From the NCBI GenBank assembly GCA_050943255.1, contig JBMNOV010000059.1, positions 1 to 9,954 of the forward strand: DNA of 9,954 nucleotides. Reading direction: 5' to 3'. The notes beneath the pieces were generated by a model. That model saw nothing but the letters and a program-made list of their open reading frames with translations. It was not told where the DNA came from and did no database searches. Shown piece by piece: positions 1 through 5,596 of this stretch. This DNA comes from UBA4844 sp050943255. GTDB taxonomy: Bacteria; Bacillota; Syntrophomonadia; Syntrophomonadales; Syntrophomonadaceae. Positions within the stretch are counted from its first letter, which is position 1. Each line of letters starts with the position of its first letter. The position numbers were made by a program, and so were the translations under genes.

Positions 1-204
1 TTTTAATTTCTACACGGACCACATTAGCTAAAATTTTAAGCTTTTAACATAATTATATTGTTTACCTATCAAAAACTAATATTCCTGTTAAGGAAATAAT
101 TATGTCCATTTGAAAAAAAAGGTTGGATATTTGGGATTGTCTGCGATATTTTAACCTATAAATCACAAAATTGTTTGCTAATTGTATCTTTTTCGTCTAA
201 AAAT

Positions 205-230
205 GTAGAAAAACGCTTGACTATTTCTAC
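205..230. promoter_or_regulatory. candidate operator: inverted repeat over the abrB -35 box
   Basis: A perfect 7-bp inverted repeat, GTAGAAA (205-211) and TTTCTAC (224-230), is separated by 12 nt. The -35 hexamer TTGACT (217-222) lies inside the gap. A dimeric protein bound here would block RNA polymerase. AbrB of B. subtilis represses its own gene, so autoregulation is a natural guess, but AbrB sites are not well defined by sequence. The repeat is seen directly; its function is inferred. Confidence 0.4.
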
Positions 231-245
231 CAGCAATGGTATATT
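217..245 (+). promoter_or_regulatory. sigma-A promoter of abrB
   Basis: The -35 box TTGACT (217-222) and the -10 box TATATT (240-245) are separated by exactly 17 nt, each one mismatch from consensus. Transcription would start near 252 and give a leader of about 58 nt. This is the best vegetative promoter in the window and is correctly placed for the AbrB-family gene at 310. A sequence one base off a Spo0A box (TTCGTCT at 192-198) lies just upstream, but it is too weak to annotate. Confidence 0.75.
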
Positions 246-309
246 TGCGGGGAGAGGTGAGTTTTGTTTATATTTTGAAATTGTTTATATTAAATAGGAG
301 GGTTTTTAT

Positions 310-561
310 ATGATGAAATCAACAGGTGTAGTAAGAAAGGTTGATGAGCTGGGACGCATTGTTATCCCTATAGAATTGAGACGCACTATGTGTATCGAGG
401 AGAAAGATGCTCTTGAAATTTATGTTGATGCTGAAAAAATTATACTTAGAAAATATGAGCCTGCTTGTATTTTCTGTGGTAATGCTGAAGGAGTACTTAA
501 TTACAAGGGTAAGAACCTGTGCAAAAGCTGTCTTACCGAATTGACTAAACAGGTAGGATAA
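310..561 (+). CDS. abrB: AbrB/SpoVT-family transition-state regulator with C-terminal zinc finger
   Basis: This encodes an 83-residue DNA-binding regulator of the transition from growth to stationary phase and sporulation. The N-terminal 50 residues are the classic swapped-hairpin AbrB domain, with the signature VRKVDELGRIVIPIELRR near residues 8-25 and EKDALEIYVD at 31-40. The C-terminal part has two CxxC pairs (C53/C56 and C71/C74), predicted to bind zinc. This replaces the longer C-terminal domain of B. subtilis AbrB (about 96 residues) and is, from general knowledge, common in Clostridia. The start at 310 follows AGGAGG by 8 nt; a second ATG comes directly after it. The gene has its own promoter and terminator and converges on rsmI, as in B. 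subtilis. It is probably self-regulated. The family is sure; orthology to AbrB rather than another paralogue rests on the synteny. Confidence 0.93.
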   Translation: MMKSTGVVRKVDELGRIVIPIELRRTMCIEEKDALEIYVDAEKIILRKYEPACIFCGNAEGVLNYKGKNLCKSCLTELTKQVG

Positions 562-587
562 ATACATATTACAATTTAATTGTTAAT

Positions 588-625
588 CCGCGTTGACCCA
601 GATTACACCCCCAAAGGGGGCGCGG
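588..625. repeat. nested inverted repeat downstream of abrB
   Basis: CCGCG (588-592) pairs with CGCGG (621-625). Directly inside the right arm lies the hairpin CCCCC-AAA-GGGGG (608-620). The result is a GC-rich stem with a 15-nt bulge on its left side, in otherwise AT-rich DNA. No T-tract follows on either strand, so it is not a standard intrinsic terminator. It could help end transcription of the minus-strand cluster or be part of a dispersed repeat. A short symmetric AT element, ACAATT-T-AATTGT (571-583), sits just to its left. Confidence 0.4.
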
Positions 626-645
626 AGCTCTTTCGCTCAGTGTGA
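624..645. repeat. partial copy of TGTCATYCTGAGCG-type dispersed repeat
   Basis: Read on the minus strand, this is TGTCACACTGAGCGA followed by AAGAGCTC. It resembles the right arm of the element at 7441-7495, which reads TGTCATTCTGAACGA then a few bases and AAGATCTT. Both match the TGTCAT-CTGAGCGAAGCGAAG-type intergenic repeats that I recall as common in many bacterial genomes. Only one arm is present here. The similarity between the two copies is seen directly; membership in a wider family is from memory. Confidence 0.45.
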
Positions 646-662
646 CATAAAGAGAGGTTGAG

Positions 663-708
663 TGCCTATGCCCTAATGGGTATGCCCTGCGGGCATAGGC
701 AGGTTTTT
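663..708 (+). terminator. rho-independent terminator of abrB with two alternative stems
   Basis: TGCCTATGCCC (663-673) pairs perfectly over 11 bp with GGGCATAGGCA (691-701). A GG and TTTTT (704-708) follow on the plus strand. Inside this, TATGCCC (681-687) can instead pair with GGGCATA (691-697) around a TGC loop. The motif TATGCCC occurs twice, at 667-673 and 681-687, so either copy can use the same right arm. The T-tract orientation fits abrB rather than the minus-strand cluster. Confidence 0.7.
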
Positions 709-790
709 AAGAAGGTAGGTTTCTCGCCCTAAGACGCTTGGTATGTAATAATTATGCACTTAAAGTTAACCTATTTCCTTTTGGTACAGA

Positions 791-1618
791 TCAATTATTT
801 TTAATAAAAGATTCATATAAAATGGACTTTTTTATCCCATTTTCCGAGGCCTTCTTTTTTAGGGCTTCTTTTTTATCCATACCTTGTTTAACTAGTTCCT
901 TTACTTCCTGGACCACTTCATCAATACTCTTTTTTTCAATAACTGTCTTCTTACCGGCAATTATTAGGCTTATTTCTCCCCGGGGAGGATTTAGGCTAAA
1001 ATGAGTATATATTTCTTCCACACTGCCTCGTTTAATTTCTTCATGTATTTTGGTAATCTCGCGAGCCAAAACTATCCTCCGCCCTTCACCCATAATCGCT
1101 TTTATATCTTCTAAACAGGCTAAAAGACGATGTGGGGCTTCATAAAGGATTATGGTACGGTGTTCCTCTCGTAGCTTCTCGAGTTGTTGCCTTCTCTTGG
1201 CTCTGCGGCTTGGTAAAAAGCCTTCAAATACAAAACTAGCTGTATTCAATCCTGATAAGGCCAGAGCTGAAATTAATGCCGAAGGTCCAGGTATAACTTC
1301 TAGCTGAATCCCGGCATCTATAGCCTTGGCTACCAAACGTTCCCCCGGGTCGGATATTGCTGGCATTCCAGCATCCGATACTAAAGCAATATCCTTTCCC
1401 TCTTTTATCATCTCGATAATATTATCTTCTTTTTCCGGTTTACTAAACTTATGATAGCTAAACAAAGTTTTTTTTATTTTATAATGATTCAAGAGCTTTA
1501 ATGTATGTCGTGTATCCTCACAAACTATAATATCTACCTTGCGCAAAGTTTTAAGCAACCGTATACTGGCATCCTCAAGGTTTCCTATAGGAGTAGCGCA
1601 TATAAACAGTTTGCCCAC
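791..1618 (-). CDS. rsmI: 16S rRNA (cytidine1402-2'-O)-methyltransferase RsmI
   Basis: RsmI (YabC in B. subtilis) uses S-adenosylmethionine to methylate the 2'-hydroxyl of C1402 in 16S rRNA, at the ribosomal P site. The 275-residue protein has the full tetrapyrrole-methylase fold: ATPIGNLEDAS at 8-18, CEDTRHT at 33-39, the SDAGMPAISDPG loop at 81-92, VIPGPSA at 108-114 and FEGFLPSRRAKRR near 131-143. The C-terminal tail is lysine-rich, as is usual. It starts with GTG at 1618, one base after the TAA of the upstream methyltransferase gene (TAA-A-GTG), with GAAGG just before. This indicates translational coupling. The GIY-YIG gene yazA, which separates the two in B. subtilis, is absent. It is the last gene of the minus-strand cluster, and no clear terminator follows it. 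Confidence 0.95.
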   Translation of the reverse strand: MGKLFICATPIGNLEDASIRLLKTLRKVDIIVCEDTRHTLKLLNHYKIKKTLFSYHKFSKPEKEDNIIEMIKEGKDIALVSDAGMPAISDPGERLVAKAIDAGIQLEVIPGPSALISALALSGLNTASFVFEGFLPSRRAKRRQQLEKLREEHRTIILYEAPHRLLACLEDIKAIMGEGRRIVLAREITKIHEEIKRGSVEEIYTHFSLNPPRGEISLIIAGKKTVIEKKSIDEVVQEVKELVKQGMDKKEALKKKASENGIKKSILYESFIKNN

Positions 1619-1619
1619 T

Positions 1620-2357
1620 TTACCTTCCCTTTCCGTAATATAAGTTATTTATCTCATCGCTGTATTTTCCTGGTTTTGAATAAATTATCAATGGAGCAAG
1701 TATTTTTAGCGATCCCCGCTCTCCTTTTTGGGCTTCCAGTAATATAAGTTGGGCTTCTTGTCCAGGAAATGAATGTACTGTTCTTAGTCGCACTGGTATA
1801 ATCCCGTTAGCGTTACATAGTTTAGTAATCTCATTAAGCCGATCAGCCCGGTGAATAAGACAAAAACTCCCCTTTAAAGGTAATAAATAGGCAGCAGCCT
1901 GAATAAGCTCAGCCAAATTTACCATTAATTCATGCCGGGCAATCGCTTCTTCATGGTTATGGCTTATCAAACCTTGTCCCTTACACCAATAGGGAGGATT
2001 GCTGACAACCAATTCAACTGATCCTGGGGATAAATACTCCTTTATATTTCTTATATCACCCTTTATGATACTAATTCTTTGCTGTAACCCATTATAGAGT
2101 ACGCTTCTTTGCGCACGTTCTACCATTTGTTCCTGAATTTCTATCCCGATAATTTCTAATTCTGGTGAACGCCAAGCCATAATAAGTGGAATTATCCCGT
2201 TTCCAGAACCTAAATCTACCGCGAGCTTTACCCTTTTTTTTACCGCAAAATGAGCTAGTAATACGGAATCAAGAGAAAAGCGATAACCTTCATGGGGCTG
2301 AATTAATTTCAGCCCCCCGATAATCAAATCATCTAATGTTTCATCTGGACTAATCAT
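1620..2357 (-). CDS. yabB: tRNA1(Val) (adenine37-N6)-methyltransferase-like protein (YabB/TrmN6 family)
   Basis: This is a 245-residue class I SAM-dependent methyltransferase. Motif I is VDLGSGNG at 47-54, an acidic residue (E73) ends strand 2, D101 lies in GDIRN, and NPPY at 120-123 is the catalytic motif of N6-adenine methylases. The N-terminal GYRFSLDSVLLAHF is typical of the YabB/TrmN6 group. E. coli TrmN6 (YfiC) modifies A37 of tRNA1(Val); that function is transferred here by family. The gene lies 39 nt downstream of yabA and is coupled to rsmI. The ATG at 2357 has an imperfect ribosome site: GAGG is 11 nt away and AGGA abuts the start. The start is therefore less certain than the family call. 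Confidence 0.88.
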   Translation of the reverse strand: MISPDETLDDLIIGGLKLIQPHEGYRFSLDSVLLAHFAVKKRVKLAVDLGSGNGIIPLIMAWRSPELEIIGIEIQEQMVERAQRSVLYNGLQQRISIIKGDIRNIKEYLSPGSVELVVSNPPYWCKGQGLISHNHEEAIARHELMVNLAELIQAAAYLLPLKGSFCLIHRADRLNEITKLCNANGIIPVRLRTVHSFPGQEAQLILLEAQKGERGSLKILAPLIIYSKPGKYSDEINNLYYGKGR

Positions 2358-2396
2358 TCCTAATAATGCCTCATTTATACATGATTCTATTTTATA

Positions 2397-2675
2397 CTAT
2401 TCTTTTTCGAGAAAAGCAATACAGAACAGACATTCTTGATTGCGTACTTGTCCAAAAGCTGCGGGACATATATGATAGCCTTGCTGGTAAATCCGTCCTA
2501 AACTTTCGTAGCTTTCACCTTGCAACTCTAAGCTGTACATAGGCGACGGGGGTAATGCTTCCTCGTTTTTTTCCACTAGTTCTCGTTCTAATCTGCCAAC
2601 CCGCTCTTTAAGTTCCCCTACTTCCATCATCAATTCCCGTAAAATCAATCTTAATTCCTGTAGGCTCTTCTCCAT
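2397..2675 (-). CDS. yabA: replication initiation control protein YabA
   Basis: YabA binds DnaA and DnaN and limits re-initiation of chromosome replication. From the ATG at 2675 the protein has 92 residues. Residues 1 to about 40 form a leucine/glutamate-rich coiled coil (the tetramerisation region of the family). The C-terminal zinc motif is HIC at 68-70 plus CLFC at 82-85. The start was chosen because AGGAGG (2682-2687) lies 6 nt before this ATG and the family begins here. An in-frame ATG at 2723 would add 16 residues unlike the family. The start and ribosome site lie inside the end of ricT, overlapping it by 68 nt. RicT-YabA adjacency is conserved in Firmicutes. A slightly shorter linker than in B. 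subtilis is the only structural difference I notice. Confidence 0.93.
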   Translation of the reverse strand: MEKSLQELRLILRELMMEVGELKERVGRLERELVEKNEEALPPSPMYSLELQGESYESLGRIYQQGYHICPAAFGQVRNQECLFCIAFLEKE

Positions 2676-3342
2676 GCTCGTCCTCCTCTTTTCCTTTACC
2701 GGACTCATATAATTCCGATTCATACTTGAGGCAGCACATCAAACGCCCGCAACTACCCGAAATTTTTGTAGGGTTTAAAGATAAGTTTTGTTCTTTAGCC
2801 ATGCGGATAGAAACTGGTTCAAATTCGCCCAGAAAACAATTACAGCATAAAACCCGTCCACATGTACCAAGTCCCCCTAGCATCTTCGCTTCATCTCGAA
2901 CCCCAATTTGTCTTAATTCTATTCGGGTCTTAAATATAGATGCTAGATCCTTAACCAGGTCCCGAAAATCAACTCGGCCTTCAGCAGTAAAATAAAAAAT
3001 AATTTTTCCTCTATTGAAAGTGTATTCTACATCAATTAAATGCATGGGTAATTGGTGTTCTTTAACTTTCTGCCTGCATATCTCCATAGCTTCTTTTTCT
3101 TTTTGTTTATTATTATTTAAAGTTTCAATGTCTTCAGCAGTAGCTTTCCGGACAACCGATTTTAGTGGAAGAACTAGTTGTTCTTCCAACATATCCCGTT
3201 TCCCGATTACAACAGAACCACATTCTATACCTCGAACTGTCTCCACAATAACTGCATCCCCAGGCTCAAGCTCAATATCAGAGCATTCAAAATAATATAT
3301 TTTACCAGCAGGTTTAAACCTAATCCCTGCAACCCAAGCCAT
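2608..3342 (-). CDS. ricT: RicT (YaaT), PSP1-domain Fe-S protein of the RicAFT complex, shortened C-terminus
   Basis: RicT works with RicA and RicF in B. subtilis. The complex carries [4Fe-4S] clusters, promotes Spo0A activation and assists RNase Y-dependent mRNA processing. The core is strongly conserved, with GGLGTCGRVLCCNCFLGEFE at 156-175 and SCGRLMCCLKYE at 197-208. Cysteines 161, 166, 167, 169, 198, 203 and 204 are candidate cluster ligands. GGAGG precedes the ATG at 3342 by 6 nt, and the gap from holB is 15 nt. The protein has 244 residues, against about 275 in B. subtilis. After CCLKYE only 36 residues follow, an acidic tail (GKGKEEDEHGEEP) that I do not recognise. The last 22 codons overlap yabA in another frame, so the usual C-terminal segment appears to be missing rather than frameshifted. 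Confidence 0.93.
   Translation of the reverse strand: MAWVAGIRFKPAGKIYYFECSDIELEPGDAVIVETVRGIECGSVVIGKRDMLEEQLVLPLKSVVRKATAEDIETLNNNKQKEKEAMEICRQKVKEHQLPMHLIDVEYTFNRGKIIFYFTAEGRVDFRDLVKDLASIFKTRIELRQIGVRDEAKMLGGLGTCGRVLCCNCFLGEFEPVSIRMAKEQNLSLNPTKISGSCGRLMCCLKYESELYESGKGKEEDEHGEEPTGIKIDFTGIDDGSRGT
2682..2687 (-). promoter_or_regulatory. ribosome binding site of yabA, inside ricT
   Basis: AGGAGG on the minus strand lies 6 nt before the ATG at 2675. It fixes the yabA start there and places the signal inside the ricT reading frame. Ribosomes translating ricT would cover it, so the two genes are probably translationally coupled. Confidence 0.75.
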
Positions 3343-3357
3343 CCAATTCCTCCTTTA

Positions 3358-4317
3358 TTAATGCAACGCTTCCCATAATTGATAGCCTATAAGAGTATTT
3401 AATAGTTTTGAATTTACATTATATCGGTAGTATTGTTTTAATCTATCTATTTCCATAATAGCTGCCATTATTTTATTTTTATCTTTATCCTTTAATTCCC
3501 CTAAGATGTCCTGCAATTCTAATGGCAACAGCAATTCCCCTTGATTATTATCAAATATAAGTGCATCGCGTAAAATAGTCTGCAGTATCTTGACAATTAA
3601 TTCAGGAGAATGATTTATTATATCTGCTGCGTCAAAAATAGCCCCTTTCTGCCCTAGTACCAAGCTTTTTATCAAACCCAAGGCTATCTCCCATGTTTCC
3701 TGCAGCCCTTCTTCCTCCGCAAAGCTAATAGCACAAGCTACACTACCCTGCCCGAGCCTAGCAGCATAAACCGCTTTTTCATTATCAAATCCCCGCATTA
3801 TAAGGTGTTCTTCTAATTGTTTTTGGGGGACTGGTATAAAACGCAATACCTGACAGCGCGATACTATAGTTTCAATAATATTCTCAGCATCGCTTACTAA
3901 TATTATTATGGCATAAGCCGGTGGATCTTCCAGAGGCTTTAACAAGGTATTGGCAGCATCAATGCTCATCAGGTGAGCATCTCTTATTAAAACTATCCGA
4001 TGTTTAGCCCGGTATGGCTTTAACGATATCCATGACCCCATTTCACGACTTATTTGCTCTTTAGCTATCAAATTGCGGTTCTCTAACCTCTCTATAATGA
4101 AAAGATCAGGATGGAAACCCTGATTAAAATAAAGCTCTGCTTGGTTATCTTCCTGGGCAATAATACTCCGGGCAAAAGCCATTGCCACCTGCATTTTTCC
4201 CACACCTGCTGGTCCGCAAAAAAGATAAGCATGGCTAACTTTGCCGGTAGCAAGGCTTGTTTTTAATGTATTAATAATTTTGTTCTGTCCAATAATATTA
4301 GCAAAATAATCCATCAT
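3358..4317 (-). CDS. holB: DNA polymerase III delta' subunit HolB
   Basis: HolB is the delta' subunit of the clamp loader that places the sliding clamp DnaN on DNA. The 319-residue protein starts with an AAA+ domain. It has the family opening FANIIGQNKIINTLKTSLATGKVSHAYLF, a P-loop-like GPAGVGKM at 35-42, IVLIRDAHLMS near 108-118, and the conserved SRC motif at 153-155. The segment between the P-loop and GFHPDLF (about 50-70) contains none of the four zinc-binding cysteines found in many delta' and DnaX proteins. The usual T/S after the P-loop lysine is M42; delta' subunits are often ATPase-inactive. The gene begins one base after the yaaR stop (TAA-A-ATG) with no visible Shine-Dalgarno sequence, so it probably relies on coupling to yaaR. 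Confidence 0.92.
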   Translation of the reverse strand: MMDYFANIIGQNKIINTLKTSLATGKVSHAYLFCGPAGVGKMQVAMAFARSIIAQEDNQAELYFNQGFHPDLFIIERLENRNLIAKEQISREMGSWISLKPYRAKHRIVLIRDAHLMSIDAANTLLKPLEDPPAYAIIILVSDAENIIETIVSRCQVLRFIPVPQKQLEEHLIMRGFDNEKAVYAARLGQGSVACAISFAEEEGLQETWEIALGLIKSLVLGQKGAIFDAADIINHSPELIVKILQTILRDALIFDNNQGELLLPLELQDILGELKDKDKNKIMAAIMEIDRLKQYYRYNVNSKLLNTLIGYQLWEALH

Positions 4318-4318
4318 T

Positions 4319-4768
4319 TTATATCATAAGATCAACTAGCATACCCCTAATTTTATCAAGGCTAGCTAAAACTTCTACCGGTTTTTTGCATTTATTTATA
4401 AAATCCTGGACCAATTGTTCAACCTCTTTGTCAATAGTTTTTACAGTGATTAAGATACTACGCCCCCGACGATTACGTCCACGTTCCATTTTAATACTAT
4501 AGGCACTAGATATAGCCTCAGACAAAAATAATTTAACCATTTTCTTATATCCCATTAAATCGTCTATGGTTAGTGATTTGGTCAGCTTTTGGTTTAAACG
4601 GTCAATTTCTTTAAGCATCTCCTGCATGCGCTGCTGGCTTTCCAGGTAGCGCCTGCGTATAAACTCCTGCTCAAAGGAAGAAGATGCAACCTTCTTTACC
4701 CCCTGTAAATCAACCTTTCCAGGAGTGAAGAATTTGTTGGTTTTATCCCGTTCTCGGTCTATTTTCAT
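4319..4768 (-). CDS. yaaR: YaaR family protein (DUF327)
   Basis: This is a conserved Firmicutes protein of unknown function, always near tmk and holB. From the ATG at 4768 it has 149 residues, close to the B. subtilis YaaR length. It looks soluble and mostly helical, with a central coiled-coil-like stretch (ESQQRMQEMLKEIDRLNQKL, about 42-61). The conserved DUF327 block follows: KKMVKLFLSEAISSAY, then KMERGRNRRGRSILITVKTID. An ATG at 4804 would add 12 residues and overlap tmk, but GGAAAGG lies only 6 to 7 nt before the ATG at 4768, and family members begin with MKI, so the inner start is preferred. The stop nearly touches holB. In B. subtilis darA (yaaQ) sits between tmk and yaaR; here the gap is 29 nt. 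Confidence 0.88.
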   Translation of the reverse strand: MKIDRERDKTNKFFTPGKVDLQGVKKVASSSFEQEFIRRRYLESQQRMQEMLKEIDRLNQKLTKSLTIDDLMGYKKMVKLFLSEAISSAYSIKMERGRNRRGRSILITVKTIDKEVEQLVQDFINKCKKPVEVLASLDKIRGMLVDLMI

Positions 4769-4797
4769 TAATACCCTTTCCTGTCCAACAAAGAACA

Positions 4798-5430
4798 TTA
4801 CCACAACCTATTTATATAAAAGAGGGCATCATTTAAAACTTTGTGTGGGGTCTGGCTAGCATCTATAATTTTGATGCGCTCTTTTTCCTCACGGGCAAGA
4901 TATAAGTAACCTTTCCGGACTTTTTCCTGAAACATTAACCCTTCCATTTCTAAGCGATCCTGGTCTTCCTTTTTCCGGCGGTATTGCGCTTGTTTTTCAT
5001 CTAAATCAAGTAATAGGGTTAAAACTGGTTTTACCCCTCCCGTGCAAAGGTGATTCAATTGCTGTAAAAAGTCAATATCCAAACCGCGCCCATAACCCTG
5101 GTATGCTATGGTAGAATCTATATAACGGTCTGCTAAAACCAGTAAACCTCTATTAAGGGCAGGTACAATAACTTTTTCAACTAACTGGCTGCGGGCTGAT
5201 GCATAAAGTAAGGCTTCAGTCCGAGCAGTCATTTCCTGGTTGCTTGAATCTAAAAGCAGTTCTCTTATTTTTTCTGATATAATATTGCCGCCCGGCTCCC
5301 TGATTCCTAATACCTGAAACCCACTGGTCTGTTCAAGATATATTTGCAGTCGTTCTTTTAGGCTTGTCTTACCTGAGCCGTCTATTCCTTCAATACTAAT
5401 AAATATTCCTCTACTTCCCAGCTTATCCAT
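4798..5430 (-). CDS. tmk: thymidylate kinase
   Basis: Tmk phosphorylates dTMP to dTDP with ATP, an essential step in dTTP synthesis in the cytoplasm. The 210-residue protein has the P-loop EGIDGSGKTS at 14-23, REPGG at 44-48 (dTMP site), the DRY motif at 101-103 followed by STIAYQGYGRGL, and an arginine/lysine-rich LID (RRKKEDQDR, 151-159). It heads the compact cluster running through yaaR, holB, ricT, yabA, yabB and rsmI, and a candidate promoter lies about 40 to 70 nt upstream. The translation start is odd. AGGAGG directly abuts the ATG at 5430 with no spacer, and an in-frame TAA lies just upstream. A CTG at 5421, 9 nt from AGGAGG, would have better spacing and is nearer the usual family N-terminus. 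Confidence 0.95.
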   Translation of the reverse strand: MDKLGSRGIFISIEGIDGSGKTSLKERLQIYLEQTSGFQVLGIREPGGNIISEKIRELLLDSSNQEMTARTEALLYASARSQLVEKVIVPALNRGLLVLADRYIDSTIAYQGYGRGLDIDFLQQLNHLCTGGVKPVLTLLLDLDEKQAQYRRKKEDQDRLEMEGLMFQEKVRKGYLYLAREEKERIKIIDASQTPHKVLNDALFYINRLW

Positions 5431-5436
5431 CCTCCT
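5431..5436 (-). promoter_or_regulatory. ribosome binding site of tmk with zero spacing
   Basis: AGGAGG on the minus strand runs directly into the ATG at 5430, while a normal spacer is about 5 to 9 nt. No other ATG, GTG or TTG lies in frame between the upstream in-frame TAA and the P-loop region. Either the ATG is used inefficiently or initiation occurs at the CTG whose first base is 5421. Confidence 0.6.
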
Positions 5437-5468
5437 GCGTTACCACTAACCGTATTAGCCAACCATAC

Positions 5469-5497
5469 TTTATATTCTATAACAAAATAAATCTAAA
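5469..5497 (-). promoter_or_regulatory. candidate sigma-A promoter for the tmk cluster
   Basis: On the minus strand TTTAGA (5492-5497) and TATAAA (5469-5474) are 17 nt apart. The -10 box matches 5 of 6 consensus bases and the -35 box 4 of 6. Transcription would start near 5462, about 30 nt before tmk. The 166-nt gap after yaaO is the largest inside the minus-strand block, which fits a new transcription unit. AT-rich DNA produces such matches by chance, so this is moderate evidence. Confidence 0.4.
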
Positions 5498-5596
5498 TGT
5501 ATAATTAGGAAACCTTTAAATAAAAATAGTTGGTTCTATTTGCGGTAAAGGCAAGGGTTTTAAATTAAACAGTCTTCCCTGAATTAATAATAAATA

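Larger units (their letters stand above)
1..309. other. AT-rich intergenic region upstream of abrB
   Basis: This stretch holds no convincing coding sequence on either strand. It is strongly AT-rich. The part from about 200 to 309 contains the abrB promoter, a candidate operator and a ribosome binding site, listed separately. The left part has one small hairpin, TTCCT-GTTA-AGGAA at 82-95, which has no T-tract and no clear role. In B. subtilis a divergent methionyl-tRNA synthetase gene lies beyond abrB, so a leader for such a gene could start to the left of the window. I see no recognisable T-box or S-box in these bases. Confidence 0.7.

Noticed and set aside
1..60. Possible T-box remnant (minus strand TGTGGTCCGTGT) for a divergent metS leader
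   Set aside because: It only loosely resembles the T-box core GGGTGGNACCGCG, and no terminator or stem I region can be seen.
192..198. Possible Spo0A box TTCGTCT upstream of abrB
   Set aside because: It is one base off the 7-base consensus and not at the position used in B. subtilis; such matches are frequent by chance.
738..1004. Plus-strand open frame of 88 codons opposite rsmI
   Set aside because: It is antisense to a well-supported gene, has no ribosome site and has a non-protein-like composition.
2676..2723. Sixteen-residue N-terminal extension of YabA from an ATG at 2723
   Set aside because: AGGAGG lies inside it, directly before the inner ATG, and family members begin at the inner site.
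4769..4804. Twelve-residue N-terminal extension of YaaR overlapping tmk
   Set aside because: The ribosome site GGAAAGG is correctly spaced for the ATG at 4768, and the family begins MKI.
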